Assembly (NCBI GenBank): GCA_002471255.1
Contig: DKPP01000007.1
Span: 62,001-126,000, forward strand
Source of the DNA: Akkermansiaceae bacterium UBA7331
GTDB lineage: Bacteria; Verrucomicrobiota; Verrucomicrobiia; Verrucomicrobiales; Akkermansiaceae
Direction: 5' to 3'
DNA: 64,000 bases
Shown here: in pieces, positions 55,945 to 64,000 of the stretch
Numbering within the stretch: the first letter of the stretch is position 1
Layout: each line of letters starts with the position of its first letter
Program-made: the position numbers and the translations under genes
Notes under the pieces: generated by a model
Databases searched by the model: none
What the model was told of the DNA's origin: nothing
The model's input: the letters and a program-made list of their open reading frames with translations, nothing else

Positions 55945-57360
55945 ATGAGTGACAACACCCATCCGATCCATGTTTCTTGCCCTGTTTGCGAAGAATCATT
56001 TGATGTTCCCGCATCATTTAAAGGTCAAAAAATCGAATGCCCGATTTGCTTAAGTCCAATATCTACAACACAAGGATCGCTCACAACAACAAAGACAGCT
56101 GATAGAACGAATACAGAAAATAATTTTGCAAAGCTACCTATAGATATTAAAAAAGATAATGATGCCCAACCTGATAGTATAATTAACAGCACCCGTAGCA
56201 TGCAGAAAACCATGGTAACTGCATCATTAGAAGACCAATCAACATCAGAAGTTTCAAAAGACACCAGTTCTGAAGCAAATATTTCAGACAATAAGTTAAA
56301 CTCTACAGTACACCCTAAAGATTCTAACAAGACAGCGGAAAATTTAACCATTGGAGAAAGCGGTAGCGTTCAAAAAACAGTAACCACTAAACCATCGGGT
56401 AAACCCAAATCATGGGCTTCTTTATTGATCATTGTTATATCTATATTAATGCTAATAGGTGCAGGGTTTTTATATGGAATAGGATTACATTTTTCTTCAA
56501 AAATTGGTCAAGTTTACAATATAGCTAGCAAGTTTATAGATAATGAGTTTTCTCAGATCGGCGGGGTTTCCAAATTGACAAATGAGCAAATTGAAACTAT
56601 GAAAAACATTCTTTCAACCCGCTCTGATCAAATCAATAGAACAAAATTATTTCTAAAGGAGAGCAAAATAGTTTCCGACGAAGAAATCGAGCAAATTAAA
56701 CAAATGCTCGTTGCTTATAGCGAAGAAACGGATCAAGAGAAAAAGCTTGAGTTTTTAGGAGATACGAACCAGCTTAAAAACGACATAAAATCGTGGAATC
56801 TTAATGATTTAAATAAAAAAATCTCCATATATAATATCATTAATGAATATATTTTAAACCCTAACGTAGTACTTCTAAAATTTGAAATCAATGGAGATCC
56901 GGGTCAGGCAATATTTGTAAAAAACAAGAATGACAAAAAATGGTTATTAGATTGGTATTCCATATCCGGTTTCTCATCATTTCCTTATGAGAAGCTGATC
57001 TCTACCAAACCAAATGAACCAATTGAGATAAGAGCTATAGCACGTATGGACTCACAATATTCAAAAGATTTTGCTGAGACTCCTTCCACTGATAGTTATA
57101 ACAATAAGGCATACTTAAGCGTTAATTTAGAATTACCGGGAGGACAGTCCATTAATGGCTATATAGATCGATTAAATCCGGACGCATTGGAACTAATAAA
57201 AGGCTTAAAGCATGGTGGAGTAAAGGTTCTTTTATCGATACATTATCCAAAAGATTTAATTAATAATGATTCAGTTATCATCTCGAAATTACACCACATA
57301 GGATGGCATAGCAAAGAAACAGAGGAGATGTTACAGAAATCGGCTACAAAAGAACAATAA
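55945..57360 (+). CDS. Zinc-ribbon membrane protein, unknown function
   Basis: A 471-aa protein. N-terminal zinc ribbon (VSCPVCEESFDVPASFKG then IECPICLSPI, two CPxC pairs), a Thr/Ser/Asp-rich linker to about 150, one TM helix (about 155-178), then an unrecognised part with helices rich in Glu and Lys. This resembles bacterial zinc-ribbon-plus-TM proteins that sense or bind in the envelope, but the rest is not recognised. It starts 16 bp after the PBP1A-like gene and precedes the next gene by 12 bp, so they may be cotranscribed. Confidence 0.6.
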   Translation: MSDNTHPIHVSCPVCEESFDVPASFKGQKIECPICLSPISTTQGSLTTTKTADRTNTENNFAKLPIDIKKDNDAQPDSIINSTRSMQKTMVTASLEDQSTSEVSKDTSSEANISDNKLNSTVHPKDSNKTAENLTIGESGSVQKTVTTKPSGKPKSWASLLIIVISILMLIGAGFLYGIGLHFSSKIGQVYNIASKFIDNEFSQIGGVSKLTNEQIETMKNILSTRSDQINRTKLFLKESKIVSDEEIEQIKQMLVAYSEETDQEKKLEFLGDTNQLKNDIKSWNLNDLNKKISIYNIINEYILNPNVVLLKFEINGDPGQAIFVKNKNDKKWLLDWYSISGFSSFPYEKLISTKPNEPIEIRAIARMDSQYSKDFAETPSTDSYNNKAYLSVNLELPGGQSINGYIDRLNPDALELIKGLKHGGVKVLLSIHYPKDLINNDSVIISKLHHIGWHSKETEEMLQKSATKEQ

Positions 57361-57372
57361 TAAGAAATATTC

Positions 57373-58761
57373 ATGAGCTCAAAAGCACGAGTAGAAACTC
57401 AAGAAAAAGCATTAAGGATCAATCTTAACTCCAGTATTTACGGAGCATTCGCAGAAATTGGCGCAGGACAAGAAACGGCTAACTGGTTTTTTAGAACTTC
57501 CGGCTCGGCCGGTACTGTTGCAAAGACCATTTCAGCCTATGACATGACAGTAAGTGATACACTATACGGTCCGGTCAAACGTTACGTATCAGAGGAACGA
57601 CTTAAAGGCATGCTTGATTATGAGTTTAGCCAGCTCATCTCACGTCTCGGTCCCAAACGAGGCAAAGACACTTGCTTTTTTGCATTTTGCAATACCGTCA
57701 AGGTAAAAGGCTATCGCGATAATGGCCCATGGAATGGGTGGATAGGTGTACGCTTTCAATTGAAACCTGAGGTACCACCTTCAGATTTGATTGTACACGT
57801 GCGTCTCAATGAACCTGATCACGATAAGCAAATGAATGACTTAGGCATTCTCGGCGTAAACATTCTTCATGCTGTTTTCTTTAATCGCGATCGATTAGAA
57901 GAGTTTGTCACATCTTTGGTTGATAATCTTGACCCGAAAATGGTCGAAATCGATGTTGTTCGATTTGAGGGGCATGGCTTCTCAATGGTCGATAACAGAT
58001 TATTTGCCTTGCAGTTAGTAAAATCAGGTCTCACCGAGGCCACTCTATTTTTAGCCAATGGTCAAGTAGCTCAGGCAGCGGATGTTTTATACAAAAGACC
58101 AATTGTCTTGATGAGAGGTAGCTTTAATCCGGTTTGCAACTTACACCTGGAAGTGATGAATCAGGTGAAAAAGACCTTCTTAAGAGACAAAAGCGAAGAA
58201 GAAGCAGAAAAATGTATCGAAATTTGTGAAATTTCGATGAACAATCTTCTACGCGAAGGAACTGTAGACCATCTTGATTTCTTAGATCGAGCAGATAGCT
58301 TAAAAGCGTTAGGGAAAAATGTACTCATTACAAAAATGGCTCGTTTTTACAGCATATCGGAATTATTAAGCCGATATACTAGCGAACCAATTGCCATTGC
58401 TCTATCGATTGGGCTTCTCAATGAATTATTTAAGGAAAAATGGACATCCGATATCCCTGGGGGTATCTTGGAATCATTTGGTCGTACCTTCCGACATAAA
58501 ACTAAGCTCTACGTATCCCCTTGGTTAAATCGCAAATCCGGTGAATTCGTAACAGCTCGTACTTTCCGAGCTCCGGATCAATACTTGCATTTATACCAAC
58601 ATTTCCTTTCTAATGACTTGTTAGTGGACGTTCCTTTCTTTAATGAATATCTACTGAAGCACACTCCTCGTGACATCCAACGCATGATTGAAGAGGATGA
58701 TGTGACATGGAAATCACTCGTACCGGAAGAGGCTCACCGCTCTGCTTTACATTGCAGATAA
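57373..58761 (+). CDS. Conserved protein, often labelled nicotinate-nucleotide adenylyltransferase-like
   Basis: A 462-aa soluble protein of a conserved bacterial family, sometimes annotated as NadD-like. It contains LNSSIYGAFAEIGAGQETAN near the start, a motif shared in Bacteroidetes and Verrucomicrobia homologs as I recall them, and VLMRGSFNPVCNLHLEVM, which only loosely resembles the GSFDPxHxGH motif of nucleotidyltransferases and lacks the two histidines. Real NadD function is doubtful. Starts 12 bp after the zinc-ribbon gene; 115 bp precede purA. Confidence 0.6.
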   Translation: MSSKARVETQEKALRINLNSSIYGAFAEIGAGQETANWFFRTSGSAGTVAKTISAYDMTVSDTLYGPVKRYVSEERLKGMLDYEFSQLISRLGPKRGKDTCFFAFCNTVKVKGYRDNGPWNGWIGVRFQLKPEVPPSDLIVHVRLNEPDHDKQMNDLGILGVNILHAVFFNRDRLEEFVTSLVDNLDPKMVEIDVVRFEGHGFSMVDNRLFALQLVKSGLTEATLFLANGQVAQAADVLYKRPIVLMRGSFNPVCNLHLEVMNQVKKTFLRDKSEEEAEKCIEICEISMNNLLREGTVDHLDFLDRADSLKALGKNVLITKMARFYSISELLSRYTSEPIAIALSIGLLNELFKEKWTSDIPGGILESFGRTFRHKTKLYVSPWLNRKSGEFVTARTFRAPDQYLHLYQHFLSNDLLVDVPFFNEYLLKHTPRDIQRMIEEDDVTWKSLVPEEAHRSALHCR

Positions 58762-58875
58762 GGATTTACGCTTCTTAGTTAATTACAAACTGAAACAATA
58801 TTAAGGAAAAGTTAATAAGATTTTCTTGCTATTCAAGCTAAATCCAAGTAACTTTTCCGCTGTTACGATTTTACA

Positions 58876-60150
58876 ATGAATACCATTATTATCGGCTCCC
58901 AATGGGGCGACGAAGGCAAAGGCAAAATGATCGACTTCCTCACGGAAACCGCCGACGTGGTAGCACGCGGCCAAGGAGGAAATAATGCAGGACATACCGT
59001 TATTGCAAACGGTAAGAAATATATCCTTCACTTAGTGCCATCCGGCATTTTGTGGCCCGGTAAACTTTGCGTAATCGGCAACGGCGTTGTTTTGGACCCA
59101 ATCGGTCTTGTAGAAGAAATCAATACTCTTAGAGATCAAGGAGTTACCATTACTCCTGAGAATCTCATGATCTCTGATCGCGCTCACGTTGTTCTTCCTT
59201 TCCACAGAGAAATGGATGCTGCACAAGAATCTTCCTTAGGTAAAAAGGCTATCGGTACCACGAAGAGAGGTATTGGCCCAACTTATGCAGACAAGGCACG
59301 CCGTATCGGCATTCGCATGATCGATATGGTTGATCCGGAATTCTTCGTTGAAAAGCTTCGCACTCGTTGTGAAATGGCTAACGTTGAATTGGAAAAAATG
59401 GGCGTTGAACCACTTAACGTTGACGAACAAATCAAAACAGTTTGCGAAGCAGCTGACGTATTACGTCCACACATTGGTAACACCATCCCTGTAATGCACG
59501 AAGCAGTGACCGCAGGTAAAAGCATCCTCTTTGAAGGCGCCCAAGGTGCTTTCCTTGATGTTGACTTCGGTACATATCCATTCGTAACCTCTTCTAACAC
59601 ATCTTCCGCAGGAGCTTGCACCGGCACCGGTATCCCTCCTCACAAGATTGATAATATCATTGGTGTGTGCAAGGCTTACACCACACGCGTAGGTGCAGGT
59701 CCATTCGTAACCGAAAGTGAAGAATTATCCGATCACTTGCATGGTATGGGTCGTGAATTCGGTGCTACTACCGGTCGCGCACGTCGTTGTGGCTGGTCTG
59801 ATGGCATTCTCCTTCGCTTCTCTGCTATGTTCAATGGCTTTAATGAAATGGCTATGACCAACTTAGACGGTTATGACCAATGCCCTGAAATCCGCATTTG
59901 TGTAGGTTATGATCTCAATGGCGAGATTCTTGAGTACCCACCGGCACGTGTTGACCAATGGGAACAATGCAAACCTGTGTATGAAACCATGCCAGGCTGG
60001 CTCCAAGACATCTCCGAATGCCGTACATGGTCTGAGATTCCGGAAAACGCCAAGAAGTTTGTTGCTCGCATGAGTGAATTGATCGGGTGCCCAATCACCA
60101 CAGTTGGTGTAGGCCCAGATCGTGAACAAACAATTCAAGTGGAAGCTTAA
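58876..60150 (+). CDS. purA: Adenylosuccinate synthase
   Basis: First committed step from IMP to AMP, using GTP and aspartate; cytoplasmic. 424 aa. All motifs are visible: P-loop GSQWGDEGKGKMIDFL, GGNNAGHT, TTKRGIGPTYADKA, FEGAQGAFLDVDFGTYPFVT and GATTGRARRCGW. ATG 58876. A strong terminator follows. Confidence 0.98.
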   Translation: MNTIIIGSQWGDEGKGKMIDFLTETADVVARGQGGNNAGHTVIANGKKYILHLVPSGILWPGKLCVIGNGVVLDPIGLVEEINTLRDQGVTITPENLMISDRAHVVLPFHREMDAAQESSLGKKAIGTTKRGIGPTYADKARRIGIRMIDMVDPEFFVEKLRTRCEMANVELEKMGVEPLNVDEQIKTVCEAADVLRPHIGNTIPVMHEAVTAGKSILFEGAQGAFLDVDFGTYPFVTSSNTSSAGACTGTGIPPHKIDNIIGVCKAYTTRVGAGPFVTESEELSDHLHGMGREFGATTGRARRCGWSDGILLRFSAMFNGFNEMAMTNLDGYDQCPEIRICVGYDLNGEILEYPPARVDQWEQCKPVYETMPGWLQDISECRTWSEIPENAKKFVARMSELIGCPITTVGVGPDREQTIQVEA

Positions 60151-60175
60151 TCACTATATTTGGATAACATTTTTT

Positions 60176-60207
60176 AAACGCCTTGAATTTATTTCAAGGC
60201 GTTTTTT
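60176..60207 (+). terminator. Terminator of purA
   Basis: Perfect 12-bp stem AAACGCCTTGAA/TTCAAGGCGTTT, loop of five, followed by T residues. Confidence 0.9.
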
Positions 60208-60292
60208 ATATAATCTAGTCTCAACTCAAGGTGAAAATTAAAATATATTTTCATTCTTGATTCTCACTTTAAAATTTCAATAATCGCCCTGT

Positions 60293-60934
60293 ATGAGTTT
60301 CCTATCAATGACCATCTTGCTATTGATTGTCCTAGACCCAATAGGTCTGGCAGTCATGATCCCCTCTTTGATGAAAAATGTTCCTAAAGAACGTTTTAAT
60401 CTCGTTATTGTCAGAGAAATGGTTATTGCTCTCATCATCCTACTTTTGTTCCTTTTTGCCGGCAGTTATATATTGGATATATTAGGGTTAGAAAAAGCGA
60501 CATTAAGCATTTCAGGTGCTATCATGCTCTTTTTAATTGCATTAGGCATGGTATTCCCCGGTATAGCATCAGCGACTTCTGCCGAATCAAACAAGAAAGA
60601 AGATCCCCATGAACCATTCATTGTACCGATTGCAGTCCCATTATTTGCGGGCCCAAGTGGTATAGCTGTGGTTTTACTTCATGGAGCGGAAATCGCCCAA
60701 ACTTCAAATCTCATTTTCTTTATCGGTAGTATTTTGACTGCTTGGGCGTGCAGTTTAGTTATCTTATTGGTTGGCCCTAAATTACTCTTATATTTAGGCG
60801 AGCGAGGAAGCTTAGCAATGGAACGAATCGTAGGTATTCTGCTTATCCTTATTGCAGTACAGATGTTCTTCAATGGTCTGACTGATTACATGCAGACCCC
60901 TCATCCTCCTGTAGCCAACTCACAAATGCAATAA
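60293..60934 (+). CDS. MarC/UPF0056 family membrane protein
   Basis: A 213-aa inner-membrane protein with six TM helices. MarC-family marks: LIVLDPIGLAVMIPSLMKN near the start, and IVPIAVPLFAGPSGIAVVLL in the middle. Once thought tied to multiple antibiotic resistance, its role is unknown. Single gene. Confidence 0.9.
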   Translation: MSFLSMTILLLIVLDPIGLAVMIPSLMKNVPKERFNLVIVREMVIALIILLLFLFAGSYILDILGLEKATLSISGAIMLFLIALGMVFPGIASATSAESNKKEDPHEPFIVPIAVPLFAGPSGIAVVLLHGAEIAQTSNLIFFIGSILTAWACSLVILLVGPKLLLYLGERGSLAMERIVGILLILIAVQMFFNGLTDYMQTPHPPVANSQMQ

Positions 60935-61045
60935 AAAGAAAGAAGTAGCGAATCAATTCACCACTTCCTTCTCTATATGATTTCCAATTGTTTTGACTTG
61001 TCGTCATGATTAGATACGAATCATTATTCATTTCCTTTCAACTAT

Positions 61046-61078
61046 AATGAAAAAAGCCTCGGATTTCTCCGAGGCTTA
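61046..61078 (-). terminator. Terminator of nagB
   Basis: Perfect 10-bp stem AAGCCTCGGA/TCCGAGGCTT with loop TTTC; read on the minus strand it is followed by TTTTT. Confidence 0.9.
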
Positions 61079-61102
61079 CTTGTAAAAAGATTGCTATAGA
61101 TC

Positions 61103-61846
61103 TTAAAGATCAGCTGCAGCTGCTTTATCCAAAAGGAATTTAGCATTGTTATGGTTTTGCAAGTAAGAAGCGGCTACTTCGATGCAAACGGGACCTTCAA
61201 TGGCTTCCTTAACAATAGCGGCTTTTTTCTCGCCCCATGCCATCAAAGCAACTTCACGAGCGCCCATGATGGTAGCTACACCCATGGTGATAGCGGTGGT
61301 AGGAACATTTTCAATACCGTTAAATGCAGGAGCTGCGTCGGAACGAGTCAAGTCATCAAGATGTACTTGGCGGGTGATGGTTGTATCATCGGAGCCTGGT
61401 TCATTAAATCCAATGTGACCGGTACGACCAATACCAAGAATTTGAAGATCAATACCACCGCAATCCTTGATTTTTTGTTCGTAAGCGGCGCAATGAGCAG
61501 GAATCTCTTCTTGAGCTACCATTCCGGATGGAAGATTGATATTTTCAGGTTTCATATCAATATGGTTGAACAAGTTTTGGTGCATGAAGTACCAGTATGA
61601 TTCCGGATGAGCGCGATCTAAACCGGAGTATTCATCCAAATTAAATGAAATAACGTTAGCAAAAGAAAGACCTTCTTCTTTGTGCATACGTACCAATTCA
61701 GCATAAAAAGGTAATGGAGTAGCACCTGTAGCAAGGCCTAACACGACATTTTTGCCTTCTGCAGCACGGGAACGAATCAATGCTGCTACTTCTTGAGCCA
61801 AGGATTTGGCTGCATCTTGTGGAGTTTCGAAAACTTCAACTTTCAT
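61103..61846 (-). CDS. nagB: Glucosamine-6-phosphate deaminase
   Basis: Converts glucosamine-6-phosphate to fructose-6-phosphate and ammonia, the entry of amino sugars into glycolysis. 247 aa. Motifs: GLATGATPLPFYAEL (phosphate binding), SFNLDEYSGLDRAHPESYWYFM and ILGIGRTGHIGFNEPGSD with the catalytic His. Lone gene divergent from the methyltransferase. Fits use of mucin or chitin-derived sugars, as do the GH2 enzyme and HGSNAT-like protein. Confidence 0.97.
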   Translation of the reverse strand: MKVEVFETPQDAAKSLAQEVAALIRSRAAEGKNVVLGLATGATPLPFYAELVRMHKEEGLSFANVISFNLDEYSGLDRAHPESYWYFMHQNLFNHIDMKPENINLPSGMVAQEEIPAHCAAYEQKIKDCGGIDLQILGIGRTGHIGFNEPGSDDTTITRQVHLDDLTRSDAAPAFNGIENVPTTAITMGVATIMGAREVALMAWGEKKAAIVKEAIEGPVCIEVAASYLQNHNNAKFLLDKAAAADL

Positions 61847-61931
61847 ACGCAGGCGATTTTACTCTTATCACCTTTTCATTCAACCAAAATTCTACATTGA
61901 GAATAAAAACCTGTAATTGATAGCATTCACC

Positions 61932-61960
61932 TTGAAATATATGTCGGCTTACTGTATGAA
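61932..61960 (+). promoter_or_regulatory. Possible promoter of the RlmI-like gene (short leader)
   Basis: TTGAAA (61932-61937), 17-bp spacer, TATGAA (61955-61960). The ATG at 61970 starts only 9 bases after the -10 box, which would make a nearly leaderless mRNA. Confidence 0.4.
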
Positions 61961-61969
61961 CAGTGAGAC

Positions 61970-63154
61970 ATGGCAGGTTTAATTATTTCTCCACGCGCAA
62001 GATTATTTCAAGGTCACGACTGGGTATATGGTACCGAAATTCGTAAAGTGTTCGGTAACCCTCAACCGGGTGACGTTGTAGCCCTCAAGGATTTTAAAGA
62101 TCGTTTCTTAGGTTCTGCCATCTATAATCCTCAGTCTCAAATTGTAGCCAGACGCTTTTCTCGTCGCAAACAGGACTTGAATATGGACTTCTTTATTCGT
62201 CGCATTGGCCAAGCCATTGAATTACGAAACAAAACCATGCCTGAGGAATGCTTAAGACGATTAGTTTGGTCAGAGTCTGATGGTATCCCCGGTTTGATCA
62301 TCGATCAATATGATCGCTGGCTTGTGGTGCAAACCTTAACCAAGGCTTTAGAAATCCGCATACCTATCATCATTAATGCGCTCGAAGAATTATTACAACC
62401 TGAAGGAATCGTTTTAAGAAACGATTCACCAATGCTTGTAGCAGAAGGCATTGAACCTTGTGTCAAGATTGTACGAGGAGGCACTCCTACACCATTTACA
62501 GCAAGTGGTCGTGGCGTAAAGTTTAATATAGATTTACAAACCGGCCAAAAAACCGGTCTTTACCTTGACCAATTGGATAACTATGCGGCAGTAGCCAAAT
62601 TTGCGAAAGGTAAACGCGTTCTCGATTGCTTCTGTAACCAAGGAGGCTTTGCCTTAGCTTGTGCTTTAGCCGGAGCCGAACAAGTGACTGCAGTTGACGT
62701 TTCTCAAGACGCTATTGATGCAGTAGCCAAAAATGCCGAATTAAATGAAGTATCAATAGAGGGCATCGCTGACAATGCTTTTGACTTCCTTAAAAAAGAA
62801 GCAGCTCTCGTTCGTGATGGTAGTGAAAGAAAATGGGATTTAATTATTCTTGATCCTCCTTCCTTCACACGTAACAAAAAGTCTGTACACGATGCTATGC
62901 GCGGTTATAAGGAAATCCACCTACGTGCTATGAAAATGTTAGCTCCAGGGGGCATTATCTCGACATTTTGCTGCTCTCACCATGCAGGTGCTTCCCTATT
63001 TAAAGAAAGCATCCTAGATGCAGCCATCGATGCTCCGGCAACATTGAGATTAATGGAAAATCATGGTCAAAGAGCCGACCACCCGGTTTTGTTAAACATT
63101 CCCGAAACGGAATACCTCAAAGGATTCACTTTCGAACTCCTTCCAGGGCGATAA
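61970..63154 (+). CDS. RlmI-like 23S rRNA methyltransferase
   Basis: A 394-aa SAM-dependent class I methyltransferase. N-terminal PUA domain (residues 1-80, IISPRARLFQGHDWVYGTEI), central domain (80-190) and a Rossmann methyltransferase: RVLDCFCNQGGFALACA (SAM loop), VTAVDVSQDAIDAV and ILDPPSFTRNKKSV. The architecture matches RlmI/RlmK-type enzymes that methylate cytosine C5 of 23S rRNA; the Cys in FCNQGGF and ISTFCCSHHAG supports m5C chemistry. Exact target not provable by eye. Confidence 0.9.
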   Translation: MAGLIISPRARLFQGHDWVYGTEIRKVFGNPQPGDVVALKDFKDRFLGSAIYNPQSQIVARRFSRRKQDLNMDFFIRRIGQAIELRNKTMPEECLRRLVWSESDGIPGLIIDQYDRWLVVQTLTKALEIRIPIIINALEELLQPEGIVLRNDSPMLVAEGIEPCVKIVRGGTPTPFTASGRGVKFNIDLQTGQKTGLYLDQLDNYAAVAKFAKGKRVLDCFCNQGGFALACALAGAEQVTAVDVSQDAIDAVAKNAELNEVSIEGIADNAFDFLKKEAALVRDGSERKWDLIILDPPSFTRNKKSVHDAMRGYKEIHLRAMKMLAPGGIISTFCCSHHAGASLFKESILDAAIDAPATLRLMENHGQRADHPVLLNIPETEYLKGFTFELLPGR

Positions 63155-63434
63155 AAAAACTTTAAATCCAATCTTACTACTTGACTTAGCCCCAAAGTCA
63201 AGTAGCATCAAATCCGAGCGGATGAGCGCTCGTTAAAAGGCTCTCTGAATTTTTAAAATTCAGTTTCATAGGGTAGTTGGGGCGTCCCGGTCACTAGACC
63301 GGGACGACTTATTTCTAGACCCAGCCGAGACATTAGACCCTTCATTTCACTCAACGTTCAAAATAAGTTGTTATTTTCGTTCTTTTCTTTCCCAAAATTT
63401 TTGATAAAGTGATTTTAAGAAAAAAATAACCCAA
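63155..63434 (+). ncRNA. Candidate structured RNA or 5' leader upstream of khpA
   Basis: 280 bp with no ORF but dense, strong structure on the plus strand. Hairpin 1: 11-bp perfect stem (63177-63187 with 63195-63205), loop AGCCCCA. Hairpin 2: CGAGCG/CGCTCG (63215-63232). Hairpin 3: CTGAATT/AATTCAG (63245-63263). Hairpin 4: perfect 10-bp stem CGTCCCGGTC/GACCGGGACG (63283-63306) with loop ACTA. The loop of hairpin 1 plus its first stem base, GCCCCAA (63189-63195), is the exact complement of TTGGGGC (63277-63283), which could form a pseudoknot. No U-run follows hairpin 4, so this is not a simple terminator. I cannot match it to a known RNA family. Confidence 0.5.
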
Positions 63435-63716
63435 ATGAACACTGCCATTACACAAATCCGAAGCTATTTACAACTCATTGCCCTTCAATTTATCCAACAT
63501 CCGGAGCAAGCTGAATTACGAGTAGCAATGGCACCAAACGGAGAAGTGGTACGTTTTCGTCTTGTGTTGGAAAAAACTGATGTAGCACGAATTATCGGTC
63601 GCAATGGTATGACTGCCTCCGCAATTAGATCACTTGCAAAGGCAATCGGTGAAAAATCCGGTGTAAAAGTTATTGTGCACATGCTCTCTCATGAAGAAGT
63701 GGAAGACGAAGCTTAA
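63435..63716 (+). CDS. khpA: KH-domain RNA-binding protein
   Basis: A 93-aa RNA-binding protein of the KhpA type, which with KhpB affects cell envelope and cell division in Gram-positives. The KH GxxG loop is GRNG in ARIIGRNGMTASAIRSL. Usually sits near rpsP and ffh genes; here a gene leaving the window is next. The 280-bp leader before it is unusually structured. Confidence 0.88.
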   Translation: MNTAITQIRSYLQLIALQFIQHPEQAELRVAMAPNGEVVRFRLVLEKTDVARIIGRNGMTASAIRSLAKAIGEKSGVKVIVHMLSHEEVEDEA

Positions 63717-63725
63717 TCGATAAGA

Positions 63726-64000
63726 TTAGCTAAGAGTCACCATTATTCCCAAAATATTCATCGCTTCTGAAGAAGAAGTGCTTATAGAAATATAAGGTCT
63801 TTTACTTATACCGGTATTGTGAACGAGAGGCACATACCCGGAATAAGGTTCTGACAATAGATGTCTTGTAGGCTCAAAAGTTTGTTTTTTATCTCCATTA
63901 CCATAAACAAACTCCAAGCTCGAGGCATATAATAAAAGCTCGGCTTTTACCTGATTTTTACGAAATCCCATAGATTGTAACGATTCCAGACTCATCGTAT
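63726..64000 (-). CDS. C-terminal end of a protein that continues beyond the window
   Basis: Reads on the minus strand from the window edge to a stop at 63726. The visible stretch includes SMGFRKNQVKAELLLYASSLEFVYGN and ends with ILGIMVTLS. An ATG at 63995 exists, but no in-frame stop precedes it within the window, so the gene may begin further out. Product not recognised. Confidence 0.5.
   Translation of the reverse strand, partial: TMSLESLQSMGFRKNQVKAELLLYASSLEFVYGNGDKKQTFEPTRHLLSEPYSGYVPLVHNTGISKRPYISISTSSSEAMNILGIMVTLS

Noticed and set aside
63177..63306. Double terminator between the methyltransferase and khpA
   Set aside because: Stems are strong but neither is followed by a run of T; the loop-to-downstream match suggests another role.

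Overview
The window looks like the chromosome of a low-GC member of the Verrucomicrobiota, perhaps an Akkermansia-like host-associated lineage. This is inferred from a secreted protein with a PEP-CTERM sorting tail ending in an Arg/Lys cluster, a long B12-dependent ribonucleotide reductase, a two-subunit methylmalonyl-CoA mutase, many small secreted or lipid-anchored proteins of unknown function, and toroid/SH3-like repeat proteins of the kind common in the Planctomycetes-Verrucomicrobia group. No marker such as 16S rRNA is present, so the assignment is provisional. Most of the DNA is ordinary chromosome with short gaps; the only accessory-looking stretch is about 26.2-28.1 kb, beside the 3' end of the tmRNA gene.

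Layout. 0.2-5.5 kb (minus): mutA-mutB, then a lipoprotein alpha/beta hydrolase. 5.7-13.0 kb (plus): a tightly packed five-gene envelope operon of unknown function (three-TM protein with a long periplasmic domain, acidic secreted coiled-coil protein, secreted alpha/alpha-toroid protein, two paralogous secreted SH3/LSm-like repeat proteins). 13-17.6 kb (minus): proC, an ABC-2 permease, a MATE exporter, an Mrp-type Fe-S carrier ATPase and a small PUR-domain protein. 18-24 kb (plus): a complete RND tripartite efflux operon with a good promoter and a nearby palindrome. 24-28.7 kb: a GH2 glycosidase, decayed DNA, a PEP-CTERM protein, ssrA and tRNA-Arg. 29-32.6 kb (plus): two aminotransferases and a DUF1015 protein with a probable link to serine metabolism. 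32.7-37 kb: a YlbF-family protein with a Cys-rich tail and several envelope proteins. 37.5-43.5 kb (plus): nrdJ, UDP-glucose pyrophosphorylase, a membrane protein and an RF-like rescue factor in overlapping frames. 43.5-49.6 kb (minus): a Rid-family protein, an unknown, an HGSNAT-like acyltransferase and an SPFH/DUF1287/purD group. 49.8-60.9 kb (plus): an acyl-ACP synthetase-like protein, xseA, a PBP1A-like protein, two unknowns, purA and a MarC protein. 61-64 kb: nagB, an RlmI-like methyltransferase, a highly structured non-coding stretch, khpA and the end of a gene that leaves the window.

How the genes fit together. Two enzymes need cobalamin (methylmalonyl-CoA mutase and NrdJ), which suggests dependence on corrinoids; no B12 synthesis gene is in the window. 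Secreted GH2 glycosidase, glucosamine-6-phosphate deaminase and UDP-glucose pyrophosphorylase fit a glycan-using lifestyle with propionate-type metabolism. tmRNA and a stand-alone GGQ protein give two ribosome-rescue routes.

The strongest items for follow-up are: a PBP1A-like protein whose glycosyltransferase half looks intact while all three transpeptidase motifs are lost; the five-gene envelope operon at 5.7-13 kb; and the 63.16-63.43 kb region, which folds into several strong hairpins with a 7-nt perfect loop-to-downstream match suggesting a pseudoknot.
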